Source: an uncultured Bacteroidota bacterium
GTDB lineage: Bacteria; Bacteroidota; Bacteroidia; AKYH767-A; 2013-40CM-41-45
Direction of reading: 5' to 3'
Length of the DNA: 64,000 nucleotides
Assembly (NCBI GenBank): GCA_937871435.1
Contig: CALMQM010000013.1
Coordinates: forward strand, 1-64,000
This document shows, piece after piece, positions 27,558 through 36,291 of this stretch (position 1 is the first letter of the stretch; each line of letters opens with the position of its first letter). A program made the position numbers and the translations under genes. The notes beneath the pieces were generated by a model. It was not told the origin of the DNA. It made no database searches and saw only the letters and a list, made by a program, of their open reading frames with translations.

Positions 27558-27586
27558 TTGTTCAATATGAGATTCGATTATATTTG
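27558..27586 (+). promoter_or_regulatory. Promoter TTG-N18-TATATTTG
   Basis: TTG at 27558-27560 and TATATTTG at 27579-27586 fit the Bacteroidota consensus. The next gene starts at 27727, leaving a leader of about 135 bases. Confidence 0.5.
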
Positions 27587-27726
27587 TTCAAGCCTAACAT
27601 CATTGAAGGATACAAATCAAGTCAATGTTGAGAAAGATGATCCAAAAAAGGATAACAAGAAAGCACTGATTCGAAATAAATAATAACAACAAGCCATTCT
27701 CACACAATATTATTAAATACAGAAAA

Positions 27727-28497
27727 ATGATTTCATTACCCACACCTAAATTAGGAGAAGTCACAGCCATTACAATCACAACACCGGATCTGGAATTGTC
27801 CGCGGCATTTTATAAAAAGCTTGGTTTTCAGGAATTGTTCCGAAGTGATTTTCCGTTTCCGCTGATACAAATCTCAGATGGTGCATTGTTAATGATGCTA
27901 CGTCAGGATAAAAAACCTTATATCGCATTGACCTATTATTCAAAAGAAATTGAAAGAGTAGTAGATGAATTGAAGAAAGAAATGATCAATGTGCAGGAGA
28001 TGCCTACACCGAACAACATGGTTCGTCGTTATCTTTTTCAGTCGCCGGACGGATTAACAATTTCCATCGTCAGTTTTGTTGATGGATTTACTCAACCTCC
28101 CGGCCCTACGATGCTCACAATGCCGCAGGAGGATTACATGAAGCCGGAAAAGTATGTAAATAAAACCTGTGGAATGTTCGGAGAATTCGCGCATCCTGTG
28201 AAAAATCTTGATGCATCCGTTTCCTTTTGGGAAAAACTGGGATTTAAAACTCTTTCCAAATTCAGTTCACCCTACCCCTGGGCGATAGCATCCGATGGAC
28301 TTGCTGTTGTTGGCTTGCATCAAACCAATCATTTTGAACATCCGGCGATTACTTATTTTGCAAAAGACATGCAAGATAAAATTGCTGCATTGCGGGAGCA
28401 GGGAATTACGGAAATCACCGATACAAAAGCGAATTCAAACATTACATTGAAGAGTCCGGAAGGCCAACACATCAACCTCTTCAAACTTGGCATGTGA
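27727..28497 (+). CDS. Two-domain VOC family protein
   Basis: 256 residues made of two glyoxalase-fold modules. The first starts at VTAITITTPDLELSAAFYKK, the second at GEFAHPVKNLDASVSFWEKL. Each ends in a strand carrying an acidic residue (LTISIVSFVDG and INLFKLGM) that may or may not bind metal. Tandem VOC proteins include dioxygenases and resistance proteins, but the usual two-His-one-Glu metal set is not complete here, so the activity is uncertain. A consensus promoter lies 140 bp upstream, and the hydrolase at 28581 follows 83 bp later. Confidence 0.83.
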   Translation: MISLPTPKLGEVTAITITTPDLELSAAFYKKLGFQELFRSDFPFPLIQISDGALLMMLRQDKKPYIALTYYSKEIERVVDELKKEMINVQEMPTPNNMVRRYLFQSPDGLTISIVSFVDGFTQPPGPTMLTMPQEDYMKPEKYVNKTCGMFGEFAHPVKNLDASVSFWEKLGFKTLSKFSSPYPWAIASDGLAVVGLHQTNHFEHPAITYFAKDMQDKIAALREQGITEITDTKANSNITLKSPEGQHINLFKLGM

Positions 28498-28580
28498 ATA
28501 GATTTCAATGAATCTGATAAAGTTGTATTTTAATGCAACATTTTCAAAAGGAAATTTTAACGGAGGCAATCTTTCAGATT

Positions 28581-29354
28581 ATGAAATCAAAAACCATTAT
28601 TCTTATTCACGGCCTGTTTGTAAACAACACTAGCTGGGCAGAGTGGAAAAAATATTTTGAAACCAAAGGATACCGGGTGTATGCTCCGGCAAATCCCGGA
28701 CATGAAGGAGTACCTTCAGAATTAAGACAAAATATTCATCCGGATCTTGTGAAGACGGGATTCGAAAAAGTGGTGTTCAATATTGTGCAACTGATTGATT
28801 CATTACCTGAAAAACCAATTGTGATCGGGCATTCACTTGCAGGACTTGTTGTACAGAAACTTGTAGAGCTCGGAAAAGTGGAGGCGGGAATAAGTATTGA
28901 TGGCGCTCCGCCTAAAAATATTATTGCCCCTTTTCAAACAGTGAAGATTGTATGGCCGGTAGTGAATTTTATCAAAGGAAACAGTCCGTTCATGGGCAGT
29001 AAAGACTGGTACCATAGAGCCTTCTTCAACAATTATTCTCAGGCAGAGAGTGATGCTTTTTATGAAATCTTCGCAGTTCCCGAAAGCAGAAAAATCGCCC
29101 GCGATACTTTACTGACTTCTTTTGAAAAAATCAACTTCAGCAAATCGCATGTACCATTGTTATTTATTGCCGGAGGGAACGACGCTATTTTTCCGGCTGC
29201 ATTTACTGCTAAAATTGCGCATTCATATACAGATCCCAACAGCAGAGTTGATCTGAAAGTATTTGAAGGCAGAAGTCATTTTATTTGTGCTGAACAAGGA
29301 TGGGAAGAAGTAGTGGAATTTATTTATCAATGGATAAAAAAAGATGGAAACTAA
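28581..29354 (+). CDS. Alpha/beta hydrolase
   Basis: 257 residues from the ATG at 28581; the ATG at 28533 adds 16 residues before the first strand KTIILIHGLFVNN and is less likely. The triad is readable: S85 in GHSLAGLV, aspartate in AGGNDAIFP and histidine in GRSHFICAE. It is a cytosolic esterase/hydrolase-like enzyme without a signal peptide; the substrate is unknown. Its stop codon overlaps the next gene (LtrA-like) by 11 bp, pointing to translational coupling. Confidence 0.86.
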   Translation: MKSKTIILIHGLFVNNTSWAEWKKYFETKGYRVYAPANPGHEGVPSELRQNIHPDLVKTGFEKVVFNIVQLIDSLPEKPIVIGHSLAGLVVQKLVELGKVEAGISIDGAPPKNIIAPFQTVKIVWPVVNFIKGNSPFMGSKDWYHRAFFNNYSQAESDAFYEIFAVPESRKIARDTLLTSFEKINFSKSHVPLLFIAGGNDAIFPAAFTAKIAHSYTDPNSRVDLKVFEGRSHFICAEQGWEEVVEFIYQWIKKDGN

Positions 29355-30549
29355 AAAGACGAATGATCAATATACCTGGTGGGGAGCGCCAAAGAAGTTC
29401 AGCACCGATTTTGAGGAAAGAAAAATCAGCTGGCTGGAGTTGTTCTACGATTTGATTTATGTCATAGCAATTGCCACCATTACTCATCATGTATCGGAGC
29501 ATCTAAATTTTGCCGGTATGCTCGACTTTTTTTATTTGTTCACCATGATTTTTTGGGGATGGCTGAACGGAAGCTTGTATCACGATTTGCACGGAACAAC
29601 CGGACTGCGGACAAAATTGATGACCTTATGGCAAATGATGATTGTAGCGGCTCTTGTTATTACGCTAAACACTTCCATGACAAATTTTATTTTCAACTCT
29701 ACAATAGTTGTAATGATTATGCAGTTTTACATTACCTATTTATGGTGGAGTGTGGGAATCTATGATAAAGCGCATCGTAAATTGAATGCTCCGTATACGG
29801 TTTTGTATTTACTTTCTCTGGCATTAATGTTTGTTTCTTTGTTCGTTGAACAGGAGTATGTAAGGCCGATCTTTTATCTCACGCTTGTGTTGAATTACCT
29901 GCCTCCGTTTATTACACAAACAGTATTAAAGAGAAAAACCATGGAGCTGAATCTTTCTTCCAGCATGACTGAAAGACTCGGTTTGTTTACTATTATTATT
30001 TTCGGTGAAGTGGTGCTGGGAGTGATCAGTGGTACAAAATCATTGAATGAACTGAATGGTATGATCTGGATAAACTTCGGATTGGGTATCGGGATTGTAT
30101 TTTCATTGTGGTGGTTATTTTTCACACTCGTCTCCGATCGGAATTGCAAAAGCGGATTCATTAAAGCAAGCCTTCTTGAAATATTGTATATCCCGACTCT
30201 CCTTGGGCTTGTGCTGCTGGGAGCTGCTTTCCGCAGTGTATTTACAGGAGGAAGTCAGCCGGATCATCATGCAGAAGTAGTGTGTACATTCGGATATTCG
30301 CTCAGTTTATTTCTCCTTGGAGTTAGCGCCTTGCTGGCATTTCTGCAATACCCCAAACATTATATAAAACTGAAAAAGGAAACACAAGGCCTGTTCGTTT
30401 TAACAGCCATCCTGTTTTTTGTTCTCGCGCGGTTGCATTTACAGGTTTCAATTACCTTCTACCTGATACTTATACAAATCATTTTTCTTATTTTGATAGT
30501 AATTCTGAATCTTCGTTGGTACAGATTGTACGTTCGGGAAAAGAAATAA
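29344..30549 (+). CDS. Low temperature requirement A (LtrA)-like membrane protein
   Basis: 401 residues. The cytoplasmic N terminus leads into the LtrA signature KISWLELFYDLIYVIAIATI and then about ten membrane helices. LTERLGLFTIIIFGEVVLG-like (MTERLGLFTIIIFGEVVLGV) is the second conserved block. LtrA was named from a Listeria cold-growth phenotype; its molecular role is not known. The ATG lies inside the end of the hydrolase gene, and the DUF1801 gene follows after 55 bp. Confidence 0.88.
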   Translation: METKKTNDQYTWWGAPKKFSTDFEERKISWLELFYDLIYVIAIATITHHVSEHLNFAGMLDFFYLFTMIFWGWLNGSLYHDLHGTTGLRTKLMTLWQMMIVAALVITLNTSMTNFIFNSTIVVMIMQFYITYLWWSVGIYDKAHRKLNAPYTVLYLLSLALMFVSLFVEQEYVRPIFYLTLVLNYLPPFITQTVLKRKTMELNLSSSMTERLGLFTIIIFGEVVLGVISGTKSLNELNGMIWINFGLGIGIVFSLWWLFFTLVSDRNCKSGFIKASLLEILYIPTLLGLVLLGAAFRSVFTGGSQPDHHAEVVCTFGYSLSLFLLGVSALLAFLQYPKHYIKLKKETQGLFVLTAILFFVLARLHLQVSITFYLILIQIIFLILIVILNLRWYRLYVREKK

Positions 30550-30604
30550 GAACAGCCAGAATTGAAACACAAATAAGAGTGAATGTAACACAGGAAAAAT
30601 CACC

Positions 30605-31024
30605 ATGGCAAAAGCAAATAAAACAACCGAAACGAAAGAAAGCATCGCAGAATTCCTGAAGACAATAAAAGATGAGCGGAAGAAAAAAGATTGTCTGTCC
30701 CTTGTCAATTTGATTTCGAAACATACGAAGATGAAACCAAAGATGTGGGGTTCGGCAATTGTTGGTTTTGGAAGTTATCATTATAAATATGACAGTGGAA
30801 GAGAAGGGGACGCGCCATTGGTTGGATTGAGCCCGCGTGCGAACGCGATTACTTTATATCTCTCGAATGTGAAATCAAAAGCGGATTTGCTGAAGAAGCT
30901 TGGTAAACATAAACTCGGAGGCGGATGTGTGTACGTTCAAAAACTGGAAGACATCAATGAGGATGTTTTGAAAAAACTGGTAGATCATTCTATTGCATAT
31001 TTGAAAGATCTTTATCCGGATTAA
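30605..31024 (+). CDS. DUF1801 domain protein
   Basis: 139 residues with the same blocks as the protein at 22286: KKKDCLSLVNLISKHTKM, PKMWGSAIVGFGSYHYKY, LSPRANAITLYLSN and LGKHKLGGGCVYVQKLEDIN. The tyrosine-rich SYHYKYDSGREGD insertion is typical of the YdhG-like branch. It is cytosolic; the function is unknown. It is the last gene of the hydrolase-LtrA-DUF1801 run and precedes the ArsR promoter region. Confidence 0.87.
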   Translation: MAKANKTTETKESIAEFLKTIKDERKKKDCLSLVNLISKHTKMKPKMWGSAIVGFGSYHYKYDSGREGDAPLVGLSPRANAITLYLSNVKSKADLLKKLGKHKLGGGCVYVQKLEDINEDVLKKLVDHSIAYLKDLYPD

Positions 31025-31163
31025 GTACTGTCTTCCGCAAACCCGACCTTTTTCCACGGGAATTATTGCTCTTATTTGATTCTTTGTAGCGCTATCGTTA
31101 GCTGAAATTTCCACAAACAGTGTTTTTGACCGGAATTATGGGAAAATAAATTTTGTTATACTA

Positions 31164-31194
31164 TTGCGCAATCGATCGTTTGCGTATATATTTG
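31164..31194 (+). promoter_or_regulatory. Promoter of the ArsR-SRPBCC operon
   Basis: TTG at 31164-31166, a 20-base spacer and TATATTTG at 31187-31194 match the Bacteroidota consensus exactly. The inverted repeat at 31168-31209 covers the whole spacer, the -7 box and the start region, so a bound repressor would block RNA polymerase. Confidence 0.68.
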
Positions 31195-31209
31195 CAAACG
31201 ATCGATTGC
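31168..31209. promoter_or_regulatory. Perfect 16-bp inverted repeat, likely ArsR operator
   Basis: GCAATCGATCGTTTGC (31168-31183) and its exact reverse complement GCAAACGATCGATTGC (31194-31209) are separated by 10 bp. Each arm also contains the internal palindrome ATCGAT/CGATCG. The centre-to-centre distance of the arms is 26 bp. The element ends 15 bases before the ATG of the ArsR gene and overlaps its promoter, as expected for an autoregulatory operator. Confidence 0.8.
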
Positions 31210-31224
31210 ACATTAAAACGACCC

Positions 31225-31557
31225 ATGAGAAGAGATGTATTTCAGGCGATAGCTGATCCAACCCGCAGAGCGATTCTGGGTTTGCTTGCATTGCAAGCCA
31301 TGACACCAAACGCTTTGGCCGAGCATTTCAACACCAGTCGCCAGGCTGTTTCGAATCACATCAAAATACTTTCCGAATGCAGTCTTGTGAAACAAGAGCA
31401 GGCAGGACGGGAGATTTATTATCACTTTAATCCAGGTAAAATGAAAGAAGTGGATAACTGGCTGGCGCCATTCAGGAAATTATGGAATTCCCGGTTTGAC
31501 CAGTTGGACGAACTCTTACAATCAGTAGAAACAAAATCTAAAAAAAGAAAGTCATGA
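31225..31557 (+). CDS. ArsR family winged-helix regulator
   Basis: 110 residues from the ATG at 31225; an in-frame TTG at 31153 would start upstream of the promoter and is rejected. The domain is complete: [39 protein letters not shown] as recognition helix region, then [17 protein letters not shown] as wing. No cysteine cluster for arsenite or metal is present, so it belongs to the non-metal SRPBCC-linked ArsR group. The ATGA overlap with the next gene indicates coupled translation. The perfect inverted repeat just upstream is the probable operator. Confidence 0.93.
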   Translation: MRRDVFQAIADPTRRAILGLLALQAMTPNALAEHFNTSRQAVSNHIKILSECSLVKQEQAGREIYYHFNPGKMKEVDNWLAPFRKLWNSRFDQLDELLQSVETKSKKRKS

Positions 31558-32048
31558 CAACAAAAATCGAAACAAAGTATGTAGTGGACGCGAGTCAAAA
31601 GAAAATGATTGTTGAGCGGGAATTTGCTGCGCCGGTTTCCCGTGTATGGGCGGCATGGACACAAAAAGATTTGCTTGATAAATGGTGGGCACCTAAACCA
31701 TGGAAAGCTGAAACCAAGTCGATGAATTTCAAAGATGGTGGACATTGGCATTATTCCATGGTTGGTCCGGATGGAACAAGGATGTGGGCGCGTATTGATT
31801 ATTCAAACATAGAAATTGAAAAACGATTTGATGCCCGCGATACATTTTGTGATGAGAACGGAAATGAAAATAATGATTTACCGAAAATGTCCTGGAAGAA
31901 TCTTTTTCAGTCTTCTGCAACAGGTACAAAAGTGGTGATTGAAATTTTATACAAAAGCGAAGCCGACATGAAAACTATTATAGAGATGGGTTTCAAAGAA
32001 GGATTTGCAATGGCGCACGACAACCTCGACGAATTGTTGGCGATGTAG
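31554..32048 (+). CDS. SRPBCC (AHSA1-like) protein paired with ArsR
   Basis: 164 residues. [36 protein letters not shown] and the C-terminal helix [19 protein letters not shown] define an AHSA1-like SRPBCC domain. Pairing of ArsR with this fold by a 4-bp overlap is a frequent arrangement; the SRPBCC protein probably binds or handles the small hydrophobic molecule that relieves ArsR repression (inference). The function is not otherwise known. Confidence 0.88.
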   Translation: MTTKIETKYVVDASQKKMIVEREFAAPVSRVWAAWTQKDLLDKWWAPKPWKAETKSMNFKDGGHWHYSMVGPDGTRMWARIDYSNIEIEKRFDARDTFCDENGNENNDLPKMSWKNLFQSSATGTKVVIEILYKSEADMKTIIEMGFKEGFAMAHDNLDELLAM

Positions 32049-32288
32049 TTTTTGCTGATATCGGATATATTCATCCGGAATATATTTCTTCGACTGGCGT
32101 GGAAATATGTTCCGGGTTTTTATTGGTAATGAAATAATCAGCTTTGTAGATTATAGATTCAAATTCCAGGTATAATTCTTACTTTCAGCATCTCGTGTAA
32201 AAACAATGATATTGCAACCGTGCTTTAGAATGATTCCATTGATCTCAGATTAAAAGTGATTAGATAACCATTCTCCAAAACCTCTACC

Positions 32289-32804
32289 ATGAAAAAATTC
32301 TCCCTGCTTATTTTGTTATTGATTTCTTCGTTTGGTTTTGGCTTTGCATTCAGAGCCATGATGGAAAGTAAATCCGATGATGTGAAAGCGTTTAAAAAAG
32401 TTACCGGAATCGGTGGAATATTTTTCAAATGCAAAGATCCGGGGAAACTGAAAGAATGGTATAAAAACAATCTGGGCTTGCAGACCGACAAGTACGGGAC
32501 CAATTTTGTGTGGTATCAGGGTGCGGATTCCACGAAGAAAGGATATACTCAATGGAGTCCATTTGTTGAATCCACGAAATATTTCGGATCAGAAAAGCAG
32601 GATTTCATGATCAATTATCGAGTCGACAATCTGGAAGCATTGATCAGGGAATTTAAGCAAACAGGAGTCGTGATGGTGGACACAATGGAAAGCTACAATT
32701 ATGGTAAATTCATTCACATTTTGGATAACGAAGGAAATAAAGTTGAATTGTGGGAGCCGGTGGATGAAGAATACGGCAAATTTGAAGGCGGGCAAACGAA
32801 ATAA
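32289..32804 (+). CDS. Exported VOC family protein
   Basis: 171 residues. A hydrophobic N terminus (KKFSLLILLLISSFGFGFAF) is a signal peptide or anchor, unusual for the VOC fold, which is normally cytosolic. The domain follows: ITGIGGIFFKCKDPGKLKEW-like start (residues about 38-60), NLGLQTDKYGTNFVW, and the closing strand FIHILDNEGNKVELWEPVD with the glutamate of the metal site. The location is predicted to be periplasmic or membrane-attached. It is monocistronic, and the 240 bp before it hold no gene. Confidence 0.8.
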   Translation: MKKFSLLILLLISSFGFGFAFRAMMESKSDDVKAFKKVTGIGGIFFKCKDPGKLKEWYKNNLGLQTDKYGTNFVWYQGADSTKKGYTQWSPFVESTKYFGSEKQDFMINYRVDNLEALIREFKQTGVVMVDTMESYNYGKFIHILDNEGNKVELWEPVDEEYGKFEGGQTK

Positions 32805-32897
32805 TTCTTGAGTGGCGCCCGATATTTCTTACATTTATTTACTGATTTTTAATGGCATTCGATTCCTTGAATCATTTCTTAATAAATTCAGATCATT

Positions 32898-33752
32898 ATG
32901 AAACATTTGTTATTCATTTTCTTCACATTAATTTTCAGTCAAAGTATTTTTGCGCAAAAAATCAATGATGAAAATGCGTTCTTCAATTTTACTTACAATA
33001 AACAGTGGATCAAGGCACAGAAAGTCGAATCCGTCACTGTGAAAACAATACACCAGAATAAAATTCGTGGCGGCACACATGTATTTTATTTTGATAAGAA
33101 TGGATTGCTTTTGAATGAACTCATTTCAGATTCTTCAGGAAAGAAAATTATGGAATATACATTTAGCTGTAATTCGATGGGGGAACTTGTTCAACGAATT
33201 GAAAAAAATTATGAACTGAATGAATTTGACACAATCGATTTTCTGAAGGAATACAACAATGGTTTGCTCACAAAAGAAACAATTCAGAAGCTGGATGTAC
33301 AGTATGCATATGAATATTCTGAGTCAGGCAAATTAATAAAGACGGAAATTGAATCAATGCAGAAAGGAGAATCGATTTCAAAAAAAATCATCTCCAATGA
33401 ATACGATAATCAGGGAAGAATAACCAGACAAGTTGAAAAGATAGTTGGTGGAGATTCCCAACATCCTGAATCCGTTTTTTCTGACAGATCGATCAGCTAT
33501 GATGCAAATGGAAATCCGGTGGATGAAGTAGAAAAAATATCTCCATCCGGATCATTTATTGAGAATGATGGCAATATTCACTATTCGTATGGGACGTCTG
33601 GTGATTTACAAAGCGTGAACCGTACAAATGGAGCATCAGAAGAGTTCAGGTACGATGATACGGGAAAACTGATCAGCAAACGACATATTATGCCTGCGTC
33701 ATTAAACTCAACTACAATTGAAGACACATATTCTTATACTTTTTACAAATAA
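32898..33752 (+). CDS. Secreted protein with RHS/YD-like repeats
   Basis: 284 residues. Signal peptide about 1-19 ending FAQ. The body contains degenerate YD-type units: EYDNQGRITRQVEK, SYDANGNPVDEV and RYDDTGKLISKRH, plus YFDKNGLLLNELIS and TFSCNSMGELVQ earlier. These are the short beta-hairpin repeats of the RHS/teneurin type, here without a toxin or sorting domain. The protein is probably periplasmic or lipoprotein-free secreted. A small secreted protein follows 20 bp later on the same transcript. Confidence 0.7.
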   Translation: MKHLLFIFFTLIFSQSIFAQKINDENAFFNFTYNKQWIKAQKVESVTVKTIHQNKIRGGTHVFYFDKNGLLLNELISDSSGKKIMEYTFSCNSMGELVQRIEKNYELNEFDTIDFLKEYNNGLLTKETIQKLDVQYAYEYSESGKLIKTEIESMQKGESISKKIISNEYDNQGRITRQVEKIVGGDSQHPESVFSDRSISYDANGNPVDEVEKISPSGSFIENDGNIHYSYGTSGDLQSVNRTNGASEEFRYDDTGKLISKRHIMPASLNSTTIEDTYSYTFYK

Positions 33753-33772
33753 TCTTTCTAAAATAAAACAGC

Positions 33773-34198
33773 ATGAAAAAATTTGTCCCGATTGTTTTTC
33801 TGTTTGCTCTCCTGTTCTCGCATTTCCTGACTGTTGCTCAGGAATCTGTGGCATTGTCTGATTTATACTTGAAGGGAAAATGGAAAGCATCCTGTTCGGT
33901 TGAAGTATTAGATCATGTAACGATTCAAAACTGTGAGTTATGTAAATTCACCATAGACAAACAGGATAAGAGTAAGGCGAGTGTTTCAGAATTTGAAATG
34001 GAATTTGGCGAAGATAGTATTGCCATTTTTAGAGCCGGCAAGGTGCGGGTTATTTCATATAAAAGAGACAAAGACAATCACAGTATCACTTTCAATGATG
34101 GGAATAAGGAATATCATTTTCGCATGTTCCTGGATGATGATAGACGGATTCTGGAAGATGCGGACGGAATGTTGATTGTTCTGAAAAAAGCGGAATGA
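33773..34198 (+). CDS. Small secreted protein, lipocalin-like size, unknown
   Basis: 141 residues. Signal peptide ends near VAQ at about residue 22. The mature part begins LYLKGKWKAS and has a run of short beta strands (CKFTIDKQDKSKASVSEFEM, SIAIFRAGKVRVISY, SITFNDGNKEYHFRMFL, ILEDADGMLIVLKK), which would suit a small beta-barrel, but no family is recognised. Three cysteines (SCSVEV, NCELC) could form disulfides. It follows the YD-repeat gene by 20 bp. Confidence 0.65.
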   Translation: MKKFVPIVFLFALLFSHFLTVAQESVALSDLYLKGKWKASCSVEVLDHVTIQNCELCKFTIDKQDKSKASVSEFEMEFGEDSIAIFRAGKVRVISYKRDKDNHSITFNDGNKEYHFRMFLDDDRRILEDADGMLIVLKKAE

Positions 34199-34265
34199 TT
34201 TTCCCGAAGAAATAAAAGTTTCATGGGAGTAAAATGAATGATTCACTTCCAAAGGAGATAAATTG

Positions 34266-34273
34266 TATTTTTG
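34266..34273 (+). promoter_or_regulatory. -7 element TATTTTTG
   Basis: Matches TAnnTTTG, 30 bases before the ATG at 34304. No TTG at -33. It supports the ATG at 34304 over an in-frame TTG at 34271 that lies inside this box. Confidence 0.4.
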
Positions 34274-34303
34274 TCGCAGGATAATTTACCTGAACAGGGA
34301 GGA

Positions 34304-35197
34304 ATGCTCAAACTGGATATTTTACAAACGAAGAGGTTGACATTGCAACCACTTTCATTGAACGACAGAAAATTTATTTTCGAATTAACAAATACTCCCG
34401 GCTGGAAACGATTTATCGGCGACAGGAAAATTCACAACGAGGAGGATGCCGCGGCATATATTCAACGCATACTTGACAATCCCAATGCAGAGTACTGGAC
34501 TGTTTCTTCGAAGAAAGATTCACGTTCCGTGGGCGTTGTTACAGTTATCAAACGGGATTATCTCGACCACCACGATATTGGTTTCGCATTTCTTCCTGAC
34601 GAAGAGAAGAAAGGATATGCCTATGAAGCAAGTTCCGCGGCGGCAGCGTATTTGTTACACAAATTTTCTTTTTCAGATATTCAGGCAACCACTGTTCCGG
34701 AGAATGAAAAATCCATCGCTTTACTGAAAAAACTTGGATTGGATTTCATAAGGGAGATAGAAGTTGAAAATGAAGTTTTGCACGTATATGGAGCAAGTCG
34801 TGATCAAATTCAACTGAGCCTGTTGACGAATGAATTTTATTCTGTATTTCGTACGAAGAATGGAGAAAAAGCGGATGTAGAGAAACTTACCCGTTTGTGT
34901 GTGAATGAAGTGAGCATTCGCCATAAAACAAAGGATCATTCTGTGTATTTTAGTCTCACAGAATTCATTCGTACACGAAAAGAAATCCTGGAGCGTGGCG
35001 ATTTGACAGAATTTGAAGAACACGAAATCCGGGCGCACACACAGGTGCTTTCCAATATTGCTCAAAGACATTCTCAATATCAAAAATCCGGAGTGAGGTC
35101 GGCAAATGCATTTAGAACAAAGGGAGATAAATTGTTCCAATTTGTCCGTACAGATGATGGCTGGAAAATAAGTTCTGTGTTGTGGGAGGACGAGTAA
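34304..35197 (+). CDS. GNAT acetyltransferase fused to an NTF2-like domain
   Basis: 297 residues from the ATG at 34304, preceded by GGGAGG, one of the few Shine-Dalgarno-like sites here. Residues ~1-165 are a RimJ/RimL-like GNAT domain: LQTKRLTLQPLSLNDRKFIF, IGFAFLPDEEKKGYAYEASS, then VPENEKSIALLKKLGLDFIR. Residues ~175-297 are a separate SnoaL/NTF2-like domain: FYSVFRTKNGEKADVEKLTR, then FEEHEIRAHTQVLSNIAQRH and FVRTDDGWKISSVLWEDE. The first domain should transfer acetyl from acetyl-CoA to an amine; the second could bind the acceptor. The fusion is the unusual point. It begins a run of closely spaced genes. Confidence 0.82.
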   Translation: MLKLDILQTKRLTLQPLSLNDRKFIFELTNTPGWKRFIGDRKIHNEEDAAAYIQRILDNPNAEYWTVSSKKDSRSVGVVTVIKRDYLDHHDIGFAFLPDEEKKGYAYEASSAAAAYLLHKFSFSDIQATTVPENEKSIALLKKLGLDFIREIEVENEVLHVYGASRDQIQLSLLTNEFYSVFRTKNGEKADVEKLTRLCVNEVSIRHKTKDHSVYFSLTEFIRTRKEILERGDLTEFEEHEIRAHTQVLSNIAQRHSQYQKSGVRSANAFRTKGDKLFQFVRTDDGWKISSVLWEDE

Positions 35198-35224
35198 TGA
35201 TTTAATTATATCCGAAAGACTAAG

Positions 35225-35560
35225 ATGCAAGCTCAAACACATCTGCGACTGATCAAACTTTTACATACTTTGATTTGGGTATTTTTTAATATCATCATTT
35301 TTTATCTCGTATATGCTGTATTAGTGAATAAGATTGACAAATGGGTTTGGATTTCCATTGCCTGTATTGTAGGAGAAGGATTGGTATTGTTGATATTTAA
35401 AAGTATTTGTCCGGTTACACTTATGGCACGGAAATATTCGGATTCAACCAAGGCAAATTTTGATATTTATTTACCTGAATGGCTGGCGAAGTATAACAAG
35501 GAAATTTATACAACCATCGTTGTGTTTGCGATTGGCGTATTGATTTACAGATTGCTTTGA
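35225..35560 (+). CDS. Small three-helix membrane protein, unknown
   Basis: 111 residues with three hydrophobic segments (about 10-32, 39-57 and 94-110). Between the second and third is a conserved-looking cytosolic or periplasmic stretch CPVTLMARKYSD and FDIYLPEWLAKYNKEIYT. The CP-[VL]-T block recalls DUF2784-like proteins, but the match is too short to assign. It sits 27 bp after the GNAT fusion gene and 19 bp before a methyltransferase, so all are probably on one transcript. Confidence 0.65.
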   Translation: MQAQTHLRLIKLLHTLIWVFFNIIIFYLVYAVLVNKIDKWVWISIACIVGEGLVLLIFKSICPVTLMARKYSDSTKANFDIYLPEWLAKYNKEIYTTIVVFAIGVLIYRLL

Positions 35561-35579
35561 TAAAATATATTTAAATAAA

Positions 35580-36242
35580 ATGGATGAAGGTGGGAAAGAC
35601 AAAGAATACTCCATAACCATTGCAATGTGGGATCGTGTGGCCCAACAGTATGAGGAGATATTCATGGACCTGGATATGTACAATGCGAGCTATGATGTGT
35701 TCTGCAATGCAGTGAAAGTTTCGCCTGCGAAGATTCTGGAAATAGGATGTGGACCCGGAAATATCGCCAGATATATGTTATCAAAAAGACCGGATTTCAA
35801 ATTAAATCTTTCCGATGTTTCTCCGAACATGCTTCAGTTGGCAAGAAAAAATATTCCGGATGCTGCGTTCATACTTTTGGATGCAAGAAACATTTACCAA
35901 CTGAATGAAAAATTTGATGGAATTGTTTGCGGTTTTTGTATTCCATATCTGTCTATGAAAGATGTTCAGCGGTTTTTTAGCGACATCAATAGGTTGTTCA
36001 ATGATGAAGGTATTTTTTATTTCAGTTTAATTGAAGGAGATCATAGCAGATCAGGATTTGAATCCAGCAGTGACGGGAAGAATAAATCTTTTGTTTATTA
36101 CTATGATGAAAAATTTATCCGGAATGAATTGGATAAATATCAATTTGGCATTCTTGATTTTCAGAAAATAAAATATACGAAAGTCAATTCAGAAGAAATG
36201 CAGCAACTTATTTTTACGGTAAAAAAGAAATCAGTTCATTGA
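35580..36242 (+). CDS. Class I SAM-dependent methyltransferase
   Basis: 220 residues. Motif I is KILEIGCGPGNIARYM (about residues 51-66), and NLSDVSPNMLQLARKN carries the strand-2 acidic residue. The middle part FDGIVCGFCIPYLSMKDVQR is the active-site region, with YFSLIEGDHSRSGFE after it. The acceptor is unknown. It follows the small membrane protein by 19 bp and precedes the OsmC gene by 49 bp. Confidence 0.87.
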   Translation: MDEGGKDKEYSITIAMWDRVAQQYEEIFMDLDMYNASYDVFCNAVKVSPAKILEIGCGPGNIARYMLSKRPDFKLNLSDVSPNMLQLARKNIPDAAFILLDARNIYQLNEKFDGIVCGFCIPYLSMKDVQRFFSDINRLFNDEGIFYFSLIEGDHSRSGFESSSDGKNKSFVYYYDEKFIRNELDKYQFGILDFQKIKYTKVNSEEMQQLIFTVKKKSVH

Positions 36243-36291
36243 GAAGGCGATTCCACTTGACAAAATATTTCACTTTATAAATAAACGCGGC

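Noticed and set aside
27567-27683. A 38-codon + strand frame starting at an ATG in the gap after the barrel gene
   Set aside because: The -7 box TATATTTG lies inside it, its lysine/aspartate-rich end has no family, and nothing indicates translation.
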